A stretch of DNA of 64,000 nucleotides, from the NCBI RefSeq assembly GCF_038050405.1, contig NZ_CP150901.1, forward strand, positions 1,302,001 through 1,366,000. Direction: 5' to 3'. A model generated the notes under the pieces. It did no database searches. It saw nothing but the letters and a program-made list of their open reading frames with translations, and had not been told where the DNA came from. Of this stretch, positions 35,322 through 44,450 are shown in pieces. The first letter of the stretch is position 1; the number at the start of each line of letters is the position of its first letter. The position numbers and the translations under genes were made by a program. The stretch comes from Paraburkholderia sp. IMGN_8. GTDB lineage: Bacteria > Pseudomonadota > Gammaproteobacteria > Burkholderiales > Burkholderiaceae.

Positions 35322-35837
35322 TTAGGCCGTCGTGCGTCGGGATTTGTCAGAGTTGTGCAGCCCCTTCTTCCGTCGTCGATCCTCGAGCATCGTTCCCCTG
35401 CAGTCGGGCAATGAGCAATAGCAACGGAATTCCTCTCGAATCTTGCAGCTGTGGCGTCCATCTACAACCAGCGCGTAGTCGAGCGTGAGTTCCTCGCCAG
35501 GTGATATGTCGCGCAGCGCGTAAATGAAGATGCAGTTATTCGACAACTCGGCCTCGCAGTTCGGCGAACATGCGTGATTCAACCAGCGCGCACCGTTTCC
35601 GCCTTTGCTGCCGTCAATGACGATCCCTTCCTCGACGTCGAAGAAGAACGTGTGCCCAGGCTGTGAGCGGTCACTTGGCAGCTGGTCCAAAACGTCCTTC
35701 CAGCTGACTCGAGCGCCCTTGTATTCGCAGACGAATTCGCCTGCGACAATGGTGTTGTTCGCAAAAAGGCCTCGGCCATGCACCGGCGAACGGCGCACCA
35801 CAAATCGCGGACGTACTTTGCGGGCGAGTTGATTCAT
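35322..35837 (-). CDS. SET-domain protein (lysine methyltransferase-like)
   Basis: 171 residues from ATG 35837. SET core: SPVHGRGLFA (cofactor loop), RWLNHACSPNCEAE (NH-x-C-x-PN motif) and GEELTLDYAL, followed by a Cys-rich post-SET (RCYCSLPDCRGTML). This is a complete bacterial SET domain with SAM- and zinc-binding features. Target unknown; bacterial homologues methylate proteins. It lies 190 bp downstream of the broken C5 methyltransferase on the same strand. Confidence 0.88.
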   Translation of the reverse strand: MNQLARKVRPRFVVRRSPVHGRGLFANNTIVAGEFVCEYKGARVSWKDVLDQLPSDRSQPGHTFFFDVEEGIVIDGSKGGNGARWLNHACSPNCEAELSNNCIFIYALRDISPGEELTLDYALVVDGRHSCKIREEFRCYCSLPDCRGTMLEDRRRKKGLHNSDKSRRTTA

Positions 35838-36405
35838 GAAAGCGTCGCCATTTCGGAAAGGGGGGCGCAATGCCGGCGAAGCCACTGGCATAGTTTGCAG
35901 ACATCCAGATGCTGACCAGGCAAAATCTAACTGTCAATTGGATCGCAAAGCCTGACGCCAGCCCAGTGGTCAACGTTGTGGGGGAATGCGGTGACCGGCT
36001 GGTGGTTCGCTTTGCACGGGTTTGCCGCCTACTTCAAAGCCGACGCAATCCAGCGCCCGGCGACGGCAGCAAGTTGTACCGGCACGGCGTTGCCCAATTG
36101 ACGCATGGCTTGGGACCACGAGCCCGGGATTTCGAGTGTATCCGGCAATCCTTGAAGTCGCGCAGCTTCCCGAACTGTGAAGTGACGACTGGTTCCGTTG
36201 AGGTCCACCACCATGTTTTCGCCGCCAGGCACGCCGTGGACGCCTGCTTTGAGCGTCTTTGCCGGCTCATCGATAAAGCTGCCGGTGTGGCCTTCGTATT
36301 GCTTTCCTGCCCGACGAGGTTCATGTCCGCTTACGGCGGCTTCAAAGGATGGCGCACCTAGCCCGAGGAAGGCGTCTCGGCAGGTAAGCCAGGCCGCTTC
36401 TTCTA

Positions 36406-37268
36406 GAGCGTGTTAGGCACTTGGTGTGAGACCTGGTATCCTGGCGGGATGAAAAAAGCAGACCGCAAAGGGTACCCGACCGACGTGTCCGACGAAGAAT
36501 GGAGCTTCGCGGCCGCCTATCTGACGCTGATGGACGTCACGGCGCCGCAGCGCAAATACGAACTGCGCGACATGTTTGACGCGTTACGCTGGATGGCTCG
36601 GGCCGGCGCGCCCTGGAGGATGCTGCCCAATGATTTCCCACCTTGGGAACTGGTGTATCAGCAGACTCAACGCTGGTTACAGGCAGGCTGCTTTGAGCAC
36701 ATGGTCTGCGACCTGCGCTCGGTGATACGCGTGGCACAGGGACGGCAGGGCCAGCCCAGCGCCGTGATTCTGGACGGTCGCACGATACAGTCGACCTGCG
36801 AGAGTGGTCCACGCGCGGGCTATGACGGTTATAAGCGCAAACGCGGCAGCAAGGTGCACATTGCTGTGGACACCTTGGGACAGTTGCTGGCGGTGCACGT
36901 GACACCAGCCAATGAACAGGAGCGCGCACAGGTGGCAGAGCTTGCGCGTCAGGTTCAGCAAGTAACGGGACATACCGTCAAGGTGGCATTTGCGGATCAG
37001 GGATACACGGGCAAAGAGCCAGCGCAGGCCGCACGCGACGAAGGCATTGAACTGCAGGTGATCAAACTGGAGGAAGCGAAAAAGGGATTTGTACTGCTGC
37101 CCCGGCGGTGGGTGGTCGAGCGCAGCTTTGGCTGGCTCAACCGTTTCCGCCGTCTCGCACGTGATTATGAACGGCTACCCGAAACCCTCGCCGGGCTTCA
37201 TTTTGTGGTCTTCGCGATGCTTATGCTTGTTCACGCGGTGCCAGTCCTTCAAAGTTCCTAACACGCTC
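36406..37268 (+). mobile_element. IS5-family insertion sequence, copy 2 (863 bp)
   Basis: Same element as 18793-19655, in the other orientation, flanked by TA at 36404-36405 and 37269-37270. Sits within the C5 methyltransferase gene. Confidence 0.95.
36449..37261 (+). CDS. IS5-family transposase (copy 2)
   Basis: 270 residues from ATG 36449, identical in translation to copy 1: DUF4096 then DDE domain (ILDGRTIQS, FADQGYTG, VVERSFGW). Intact. Confidence 0.93.
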   Translation: MKKADRKGYPTDVSDEEWSFAAAYLTLMDVTAPQRKYELRDMFDALRWMARAGAPWRMLPNDFPPWELVYQQTQRWLQAGCFEHMVCDLRSVIRVAQGRQGQPSAVILDGRTIQSTCESGPRAGYDGYKRKRGSKVHIAVDTLGQLLAVHVTPANEQERAQVAELARQVQQVTGHTVKVAFADQGYTGKEPAQAARDEGIELQVIKLEEAKKGFVLLPRRWVVERSFGWLNRFRRLARDYERLPETLAGLHFVVFAMLMLVHAVPVLQSS

Positions 37269-38073
37269 TAATGGTTCGACCGAAGCCGTCCATTTCAAAA
37301 GTTTGGCGCGTGCAGCGCGAGAAATCGCGTCATCGGTCGGGCGTGGCAGGCCGTGGCTTCGCCAGTATTCGCCGGTTATCCACTTGTCGAAGGCGAGTCG
37401 GCGTTCACTGTGCGTCTTCTCGGGAAATGGCGGCAGGGTGCCACAGTCGACCCGAACGCCGGCAATGAGAACTCGCTCGCGCTTCTGGGCGGCCCCGTAG
37501 TCCGCTGCATTGACTCTGATGAGAGTGACTTGGTACGTTGGGGCATTAACAGAATCTTCGAGGCCGCCTCGTTCGAGACGATGGAGCACCTGGCCGAGGT
37601 ATTCGCTGAATGCCGGCCGTAGCAGTCCTTTAACATTTTCGAACAGAAACGCCCGTGGCTGCATCTCCCGCACGGCGCGTATTGCCTCCGGCCACATATC
37701 ACGCGCATCTGTTGGCCCTGCAGCTCGGCCGCCGTTAGAGAATGGCTGACAGGGCGGCCCGCCGGCGACGAGGTCGACACCACGATAGCTGGTCCAGTCG
37801 ATGGTCCTGACGTCGGTTTCGAAGATTTGGAGTGAGTTACCAGCGCCCTTATTCAGATAATTTGCGCGCAGAGTGGTGCACGCTGCCGCGTTGAATTCGG
37901 CCATCGCCAGGTGTTGAAAGTCGGCAATCTCTAGGCCTTTCGCCATACCGCCGCAGCCGGCAAACAGTTCGACGCATGTTGGGCGACTGCCGCCGCCGTC
38001 GAGCAGATTTTCATTTTGTACGCCTGCGACTGCAGGCGCGTTTACTTTAATATGATCTTCGATAGAACGCATA

Positions 38074-38099
38074 ACACGAGCTCAAGTAAAAGCTCGTGT
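38074..38099. promoter_or_regulatory. Inverted repeat abutting the C5 methyltransferase start
   Basis: ACACGAGCT-N8-AGCTCGTGT, perfect 9-bp arms, one base upstream of the ATG at 38072. Could be an operator for autoregulation or an mRNA hairpin masking the ribosome binding site. Confidence 0.55.
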
Positions 38100-38241
38100 A
38101 GGAGCGGTTTTTAGCCGTCGTCTGCGTTTGTAGTCTCGACAGTTCTCAATGCAGTGTTTCGATGGAAATCTGGAGCTGTTTTAGCGCCTTCAGACCGGGT
38201 GACCGGTCAGCCGTGGCTAGTGCCCGCGCTGCCCGGACGCC

Positions 38242-38967
38242 GTGGACGAGATAGAACGAGTGAAAAATAATCAAGGCCTTCGGGAGCGAGCGGGCGTTTT
38301 CACGAAGCGACGCCGTTTCCTCGGGATCGGCGCTGCGTTGGTGTCCCTTCCTGCAGCTGCTACCGAATTTTTCGCCAGCAATGCCACGGCGCTCCCTGTC
38401 GACTGGAGCGACCAAATATCGCCAGTGCGACAACCTGAGAACATCGACCTGTGCTGGCTCGCTGCTGCAGCAATGATTCAGTCATGGCTTGCCCAGCGTT
38501 CAGTTACCTTGGCAGACGCCGCGCAACGACTCGGACGGGACTACGAGTCCCTGTTTGCAGCTGGAGCAGGACTGCCGCCGGCCAAGATTCCGGATATGGC
38601 GGCGAAGCTCAACATGAAAACCGCACCGCTCGCGACCTTGCATCCGGACTGGTGGGCGCAGCAGATGACTTGCGGACCGATGATTCTCATTGGAATGACG
38701 GAAATCTCGCCTGGGCCTCACGCACGGGTACTGCTCAACATCGGTCCTGGCACCGATATCGAGCACACAAGCGTGAAATATATCGATCCTCTAGACGGAA
38801 CAGTCTATCTGCGCTCGATGGCAGCGCGGCAATGGTTCTATGCGACGCTGCCATTGCAGCACCCTGACAAGGTGCCACCGACGCAGGTGCTCTATTTTGA
38901 TGAAGAGCCGACAAACTCACGACTACAATTCAGTGTGCAGGAGGGAGCCCGGATACTTGTTCAGTAG
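38242..38967 (+). CDS. Tat-exported papain-like cysteine protease
   Basis: 241 residues from GTG 38242 (GTG 38260 possible). An N-terminal twin-arginine signal KRRRFLGIGAALVSLPAAA implies export of the folded protein. The papain-like site: Cys in ENIDLCWLAAAAMIQSW, His in PGPHARVLL and Asp in KYIDPLDG. Similar proteins are annotated as AvrRpt2/C70-like or C39-like peptidases. No immunity or secretion gene is adjacent. Substrate unknown. Confidence 0.75.
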   Translation: MDEIERVKNNQGLRERAGVFTKRRRFLGIGAALVSLPAAATEFFASNATALPVDWSDQISPVRQPENIDLCWLAAAAMIQSWLAQRSVTLADAAQRLGRDYESLFAAGAGLPPAKIPDMAAKLNMKTAPLATLHPDWWAQQMTCGPMILIGMTEISPGPHARVLLNIGPGTDIEHTSVKYIDPLDGTVYLRSMAARQWFYATLPLQHPDKVPPTQVLYFDEEPTNSRLQFSVQEGARILVQ

Positions 38968-38991
38968 TTCAGACTTGCTATGTGCTACCGC

Positions 38992-39897
38992 TCACTGTTT
39001 GAACCATCGCTTGGATACGTTATCGACGATGATCTTTGCGTGAGCGTCGGTTTTTGCCCTGATTTCCGCGAGCTCGGCCGGTGTCTGGCTCATGGCCATA
39101 CAGGTTTGGCGGTAGTCGGGCATCTTGATGGAGCAGGCCATCGCCATGTCCTTGCTGCGCTTGATATCGCCGCTGTCCCGATAGAACGCGATCACGTCAG
39201 GCCACGTACTGGGGGCCTCACCGAAATACGCGAATTGCTGCTGGACGTATGTTTGAGCAAGCTGTCGGTTTGTGGGAAGGATGGCATGAGCGAGTTGCAT
39301 CTGCAGATGCCATGAGCGTTCGCGTGAATCAAGATTGCGCATGAACACCTGCGCCGCCGTGACCTTACCTGAGGTGTGAGCGAGCGCCATTAGATTACCG
39401 AGGTAAAAATCTGGCATCGCATCGTTAAGTGTCGGGCCGGATGCGGCCTGTTGAGCAAGTCTCAACGCATCAGGATATCGGTGTTCGGCCTCGAGCATTT
39501 CAATCTGTGGGATGAGCGCGTAGTGGCCAAGGACAGCCTTGGTTCGCGGCTGATTTCTTGCGGCTGCCCATGACTGTTCATGTGCGGGCGGTCGATTTGC
39601 TGCAAGCAGCGGTGCGACCGCCTTGCTGAGATCATCCTCGCGTGCCGCACCTTCTGGATGCGTGTCGCGGATGGCCGCCGCTCCAGTGACAATTGCGCTG
39701 TCAATTGCCTGTGTGGCATCAAAGGCTTTTTGCTTCAGGCCAACTTGCCCCTCGGCTAACGCAGCGTTCAGCTTGCTGAGGGCATCGTTAATGCTGGCTA
39801 GCGCCTGCAGCGGGGCCGCTGCGTCAGATGCTACGGCTGGAGGGGGCGGTGCCTTTGGAATCGAAGCGAGCGTACGGGAGGTGCACAGGCACGACAA
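38992..39897 (-). CDS. Hypothetical secreted/lipoprotein-like protein, 5' end truncated
   Basis: Up to 301 residues, ending at 38992. The N-terminus begins abruptly with LVLSCLC-like residues, as from the end of a signal peptide, and the only start is TTG 39897. The protein is Ala-rich and helical with repeat-like pieces (ALAEGQVGLKQKAFDATQAID; LLAANRPPAHEQ). The start lies exactly where the helicase fragment of the other strand begins, so a recombination joint has probably removed the true start. Confidence 0.5.
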   Translation of the reverse strand: MSCLCTSRTLASIPKAPPPPAVASDAAAPLQALASINDALSKLNAALAEGQVGLKQKAFDATQAIDSAIVTGAAAIRDTHPEGAAREDDLSKAVAPLLAANRPPAHEQSWAAARNQPRTKAVLGHYALIPQIEMLEAEHRYPDALRLAQQAASGPTLNDAMPDFYLGNLMALAHTSGKVTAAQVFMRNLDSRERSWHLQMQLAHAILPTNRQLAQTYVQQQFAYFGEAPSTWPDVIAFYRDSGDIKRSKDMAMACSIKMPDYRQTCMAMSQTPAELAEIRAKTDAHAKIIVDNVSKRWFKQ

Positions 39898-41395
39898 GAC
39901 CAGCTACAAGAACTGGAAGCAGTCAGTGCTGGGGGCGGGGCAGCGACAACCTGGTGTATTCGAGATGTTTTTTTCGTCCAGCCTTCTGATGTCGCTCAAC
40001 CCGCTTATTTCAGGTATTCCAGCGAATTTGGAAGAGGCTCGAGAGCGTATTGGAAGTCAGCTAATTTCAAAGCTTGATGAGCGTGGTATATCCGCCCGGA
40101 GGACAGTAAAACGGCCGTGTCTGCCTACTCACGTACTGTTGATCGCGCTGACACCGAAGGATGAGTGGGCGCGTGCAAAAGCGACGTGGATAAAGGTATC
40201 TGCCGCCTTTGCCAATCGGGCGAAGGTAAGTGAGGACATGGTTGAAAGGGCGATTGCCTCGTGGGAGAAGCTTGTACCCGATGTTCTTACTGAAGTCCAT
40301 AAAAGCAAGGAGCTTCAGCCGCTCGTGGAGCTTGCGCTCTCGTCGCCGGCGGTAGTCTTTGGCCGGGCGCTTCTGCGGCACTGGCCAGAAGCTATGTCCG
40401 ATAATCAGATTCGAGGCGGCAAGGGAGTCGCTAGCACTTCTGGTCGTCAGCTCACACAGGAGTTCGCGCTGTTTGGCTTGCGTCGGTACCTTGACACCCA
40501 CTGATTCTATGCCGCGCTTTCGAAGGCGAGACAGAAAGATTTCTCAAAGATGCTGATGCAGGCTGTTGTAGAAGGAAATCTTGAAGCTGTCCTGGACGAA
40601 CATTTCTGGTTGCTGAATCGGACCAGTAGCGACCCTTGGCCGTCGCGATTGAAAACGCTGGAAGCTTCACTGGCATTGAGCGGCGGGCGAACAGTTCTTC
40701 ACGAGAACGGGCGTCGTCCGAAGACTGGGCGGATCCGATGCCATGTCGCACTTCCGTTACACGAAGCAAAGATTGAGGAGGCTAAAACCGGAACTGACAG
40801 TGGTAAGAAAGACGATGAGGCGCCGGTACGTCCCGACCTGGTCAGAAACGCTTTCAACACTCCCTTCTGGCCTATGGTTCTGACGACGACGTCAGTTGGA
40901 CAGGAGGGTTTGGATTTCCATCTGTGGTGCCGTGCGATTGGTCACTGGGATCCGGCACGCGGTCCGGTCGAGTTGGAGCAACGGGAAGGGCGCGTCGACA
41001 GATATGCCTGTCTTGCGGTGCGCCGCGCATTATCCCAGAAACTCGGACACAAAACCGCCGGGAATATGGAAAGCCCATGGGCGTCAATGAGCGACGTTGC
41101 GCACGAACTTGAAGACGACGAGCAGATGGCGCCTTGGTGGCGGCTCGACGGAGCAACTACCCAACAACTTTACTTTAGCGCAGCTGGTAGCCGTGAGTTG
41201 GAATTGCGACGGCGCCTGGAATGGGGACGTGCGTTCTACCGTATGCTGTTGGGAATGCCGGATGCCCGTGCACTTCTGGACGAACTCCAGGCAGGGGACG
41301 CACTTACAGAGGAGGCGGCCTCTCGGGCGGCGTTGCAGCTCAGCGCGTGGAAGCTCGCGCAAAAAGACCTAAGCCTCTCAAAGAAGAAACCATGA
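39890..41395 (+). pseudogene. SF2 helicase C-terminal fragment with in-frame stop
   Basis: Starts without N-terminal helicase motifs; ends at 41395. The frame is interrupted by TGA at 40502-40504 (YLDTH-stop-FYAALS) and continues in the same frame. The second part has the helicase C-terminal motifs TTSVGQEGLDFHLWCRAIGHWD (motif V) and LEQREGRVDRY (motif VI with arginine finger). The type resembles large helicases of defence islands. The ATPase domain (Walker A/B) is missing, so it cannot be functional. Confidence 0.8.
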
Positions 41396-41869
41396 GTCTG
41401 AAGCTAGAGCGGAATTGATGGGCGCGGGATAAAAATGTTTTGGGACGCCTGCGTTTCTCCAGAATCCTTAAAAAATCTCGTGATTGACCATGGCACAGAA
41501 GATACGTGCAGCTACTGCGGGAACAGGACGCATACGGTTACCGGGTGTAGAAAATCCCCTTGAAACGCTGTGTTCAGATTTGTTCACGGCCCGCACTCAC
41601 TGCTGCAAACTCCGCACTCTCTCGTCCATTAAGTCGTTTTCTTCAAAAGGCAACCGGCGCATTGTCAGGGAACGCCCGTAGGAGGCGCAGTCTGTCGCAA
41701 CTAAGGAGGCTTCTGTTCGTGAGCATCGTCGCTTCGACAATATTTGGGAGCTAGTGTTCGTCAACTCGCCAGCACAGTAAAAATAACGTCTATTACGCCC
41801 GAATCGATACCAATGGGATCCACGAACGTGGCATAGTGCGATTGTTTATCAACAATAGGGAGAGTTTCA
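41396..41869. other. Gap with gene debris before the H-NS gene
   Basis: 474 bp. Contains the RES-type remnant at 41435-41563 and then the promoter of the H-NS gene (A/T-rich from about 41750). Nothing else recognised. Confidence 0.45.
41435..41563 (+). pseudogene. HEPN/RES-type N-terminal zinc-finger fragment
   Basis: 42 codons: WDACVSPESLKNLVIDHG then DTCSYCGNRTH. This resembles the start of HEPN/RES N-terminal domain proteins (Cys pair before a CSYCG). The frame ends early and no RES toxin domain follows. Confidence 0.45.
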
Positions 41870-42745
41870 ATGGCGACACTAGAGCAGATCCAGGCAAAAC
41901 TGAAGAAGCTCCAGGCTCAGGCTGAAGCGATGCTCGCGAAAAAAGCACAGGATGCAGTCGACAAGATTCGTGCGTTAATGCTTGAGCACGGCCTTACTAC
42001 TGCGGACATTGAAGCAAAAGCGAAGGTGACGCGAGAAGGGAAGACCTCGAGGAAAGTTGCGTCGAGCAATGGGAAAGTTGTGGCGAGCGTCAAAGCCAAA
42101 GGCGCACCCAAATATCAACACCCGAAAACGGGTGCAACGTGGAGTGGCCATGGGCGAGCTCCGGCGTGGATCGCCGACGCAAAGGATCGCGCCAAATTTT
42201 TGATTGCAAGTGTGGCCGACACTGCCGTTGCTATGAGCGAAGCCACTACGGGTAAGACGAAGGCTGCAGCCAAAAAACCGACGGTCACCACCCGCGCAGT
42301 TGGTCGCAAGGGGCAGCCGAAGGGGCCGCAGCCGGCCATGTACCGCGACCCGAAGTCTGGAGCGACGTGGAGCGGGCGAGGCCGCGCGCCAGCTTGGTTA
42401 GGGACGGACCGCAGCAAATTTTTGATCGATGGCGCAGTTGCGGAATCGAAGGAAACCAGCGCTGGTGCGACAGCCAAGCCGAAGGTTGCACGGGTCATGA
42501 AAGCAGCGGCCAAGAAAAGTGCAGTCAAGAAGGTCGTTGCGAAGAAAGCAGCTACGAAGAACGTAGCGACTGCGAAGAAGTCCACCGCAACGAAGGCGCC
42601 GGCTGAGAAAGCCGCTACTGCGCCCACTGCAAAAAAGGCCGTAGTCAAAAAAGCACCGGGGCGGAAGGCCGCAGCGAAAAAGGTGGTCGCTGCCGCTGAA
42701 GTTGCACCGGTGCCGGTAGTCTCTGCTGCTGAAGCAACGGCCTAG
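41870..42745 (+). CDS. H-NS-family nucleoid protein with two DNA-binding domains and H1-like tail
   Basis: 291 residues, ATG 41870 after GGGAGAG. Residues 1-50: coiled-coil oligomerisation domain (LEQIQAKLKKLQAQAEAMLAKKAQD). Two H-NS C-terminal domains follow, at about 83-113 (YQHPKTGATWSGHGRAPAWI) and about 150-180 (YRDPKSGATWSGRGRAPAWL). Residues 200-291 are a Lys/Ala-rich histone H1-like tail (AAKKSAVKKVVAKKAATK). Most H-NS proteins have one DNA-binding domain and no tail. Presumably silences A/T-rich island DNA. A hairpin at 42767-42799 ends the unit. Confidence 0.9.
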   Translation: MATLEQIQAKLKKLQAQAEAMLAKKAQDAVDKIRALMLEHGLTTADIEAKAKVTREGKTSRKVASSNGKVVASVKAKGAPKYQHPKTGATWSGHGRAPAWIADAKDRAKFLIASVADTAVAMSEATTGKTKAAAKKPTVTTRAVGRKGQPKGPQPAMYRDPKSGATWSGRGRAPAWLGTDRSKFLIDGAVAESKETSAGATAKPKVARVMKAAAKKSAVKKVVAKKAATKNVATAKKSTATKAPAEKAATAPTAKKAVVKKAPGRKAAAKKVVAAAEVAPVPVVSAAEATA

Positions 42746-42766
42746 CGAGCCGGAGAGGCAAGTTGC

Positions 42767-42799
42767 TAGTGGCGACGGGATGCAAAGTCCCGTCGCCAC
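42767..42799 (+). terminator. Strong hairpin behind the H-NS gene
   Basis: Perfect 13-bp stem AGTGGCGACGGGA with a 7-nt loop. No T-tract follows, so termination would be weak or bidirectional, but position fits. Confidence 0.55.
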
Positions 42800-43519
42800 T
42801 GGCACGTTAGTCACGGCTGGCCAGAATAAATCCGATAGCTACTCATATCAAAAACTCTTCATCAAAGAAACTCTACGTTCGATATGTTAGCTATGCCTTT
42901 GGCGGAAGAACCGTTATTCGAGGGTTGCCGGCCTTCGGCCGGCGGCGGCGTCATCGACGCCTGTTTGCCAAGGCAGCGTCACACTCCGCTGCTGGGCCGT
43001 GAGGCGCGGTAACGTCGTCCTCCTCAGCGGGGACAACCGTTTCCCATGCGAAGACAAGACGATCTGCATGGGCAGTTTTGTGCACCTTCATACTAACGGC
43101 GGATGTCGTCTCCAACTTCGATGAGCCTTGAGGACGGGATTCACCTGCTGCAGCAAAAGTCGCTACCGATAATGTCTAAGAACAAAAAAACAAATGGTGG
43201 CACGCCAGTTAGCACACGACACTGCTCGTCAGCCGTTGCACACGGGATATCTCTTGCCAGATCAATGACTTGGCACGTTAATAGGCAGGATATCCACAGC
43301 CTTGCTAACAAAATCTGTGGATAAGCGCTCGCGAGGCTAGGCTTGCGACATACCGAAGCCATGGTTATCCGGTACGTCGACGCTGCGACTGACAGCTTGC
43401 TGGCGCTAGATCCCGCTTTGCCCTGAGCTTATTATGGTATTCCTTGGCGGTCCAATCGAGGCGTTCGACGAGGAAATATAGTCGGCGAGCGTAGCCAGCT
43501 ACGAGGAGAAGTCAATGTA
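42800..43519. other. Gene-free right border of the island
   Basis: 720 bp. Has a 7-bp stem GCCGGCC-TTC-GGCCGGC at 42927-42943 and the DnaA-box-like inverted repeat at 43291-43323. No gene that I can support. Confidence 0.45.
43291..43323. repeat. Inverted repeat with DnaA-box-like arms (right copy)
   Basis: TATCCACAG at 43291-43299 and CTGTGGATA at 43315-43323 around 15 bp. Read on the minus strand one arm is a perfect TTATCCACA box and the centre (ATTTTGTTAGCAAGG) matches the left element's centre at most positions. Hence it mirrors the element at 10380-10414. Confidence 0.75.
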
Positions 43520-43753
43520 TTGCGTGCCAATTCCAATATAACCGTGGATCTGCGTCCGGCCGCCCGAGACCGCAACGCTGTACCAGTCGCTTTAACCAAC
43601 TCCGAACGTACGGCGCTCGAACAGGCAATTTCCACAAAGTTCTTCGACCGTGAGGGATGGCGTTCTGACGATCGTGGGCGCGTCCTAAACGGGAATGGGA
43701 GAGTGATCTTCGACGTGGGCTTCGTCATAGGACTACGGAAGCGACTGGGCTAA
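43520..43753 (+). CDS. Possible small hypothetical protein
   Basis: 77 residues from TTG 43520; GAGGAGAAG lies upstream but the spacing suits another frame better. LTNSERTALEQAISTKFFDREGW is protein-like. No family recognised. Confidence 0.35.
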   Translation: MRANSNITVDLRPAARDRNAVPVALTNSERTALEQAISTKFFDREGWRSDDRGRVLNGNGRVIFDVGFVIGLRKRLG

Positions 43754-44450
43754 AATTGCTGATCACCCGCAAAGTGAAAATCTCGCTTTCAAGACTGACA
43801 GGCGTCGCTTTGATTGCCCTTGGGGTGACCAAAGTCGGGATAGATTTTGTCACCTGTGACGTTGAACCGGGGAGATGAATTGAGTCCTTTCGGAAGGGCG
43901 AACGCAGGGCAAACTTTCACGATCGACTGCTCCCCTCTATGCAACGAACGACTAGGGCAGGTTAATAGCGGTTGGAGGCTATCACCCAGTATGATGAAGC
44001 GACTGTGCTGCACGGCGATTCGGATAAGTCAAACCGCTCATGCGCGTTGAACCGCCGTCAGCAGGCTCATGATTAGGCAGAGCTTGCCTCCACTCGCATA
44101 GCTCGCGCGCCTACGGAGTGGCTGAAATAATCGTTAGCATGTTTGCTTAATCAGCATGCCTCAGTTCCTCGGACAGCATCCGATACGGGTGCGGTTTGTC
44201 AAATGATAAGTATCGCATGACTATCGGAACACTTGCGATCGATCCGTTTCATCAACCGATCGGAAATAGCAGGGTTGCGCGGTCTGAGATTCATGGCTTC
44301 CTCCAGATTTACGCGTTGCGGAATGCTCTCAAGGATGATTAAGCGTCCTGACCAGGGGTACGACAATGCACGAAAAATATTGATTCTGTGGAAAACGCCA
44401 CAGATCGGGGCGGGCGACTTACCGATCACCAATTCGCCTTGGACGTGTTC
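43754..44450. other. Gene-free stretch left of the second DHA2 exporter
   Basis: About 700 bp of moderately A/T-rich DNA with only short frames. No terminator or IS end recognised. Confidence 0.35.

Larger units (their letters stand above)
36029..38072 (-). pseudogene. C5 cytosine methyltransferase interrupted by IS copy 2
   Basis: N-terminal part 37269-38072 (268 codons): motif I CVELFAGCGGMAKGLE, IV GGPPCQPFSNGGR, VI FENVKGLL, VIII QKRERVLIAG. C-terminal part 36029-36403 (124 codons): AKTLKAGVHGVPGG and motif X RQLGNAVPVQLA. Removing the 863-bp IS and one TA joins both in frame to 392 residues with no other lesion, so the insertion is recent. As it stands both parts lack essential motifs. 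A 9-bp inverted repeat abuts the start codon. No restriction endonuclease is visible nearby. Confidence 0.92.

Noticed and set aside
18793..37268. Composite transposon formed by the two IS copies
   Set aside because: Copy 2 sits cleanly within one gene that is restored by its removal, so it is an independent insertion; TA flanks are too short to prove a composite move.
39623..39889. N-terminal extension of the helicase fragment
   Set aside because: This part is the antisense of the Ala-rich exported protein gene and has no helicase features.
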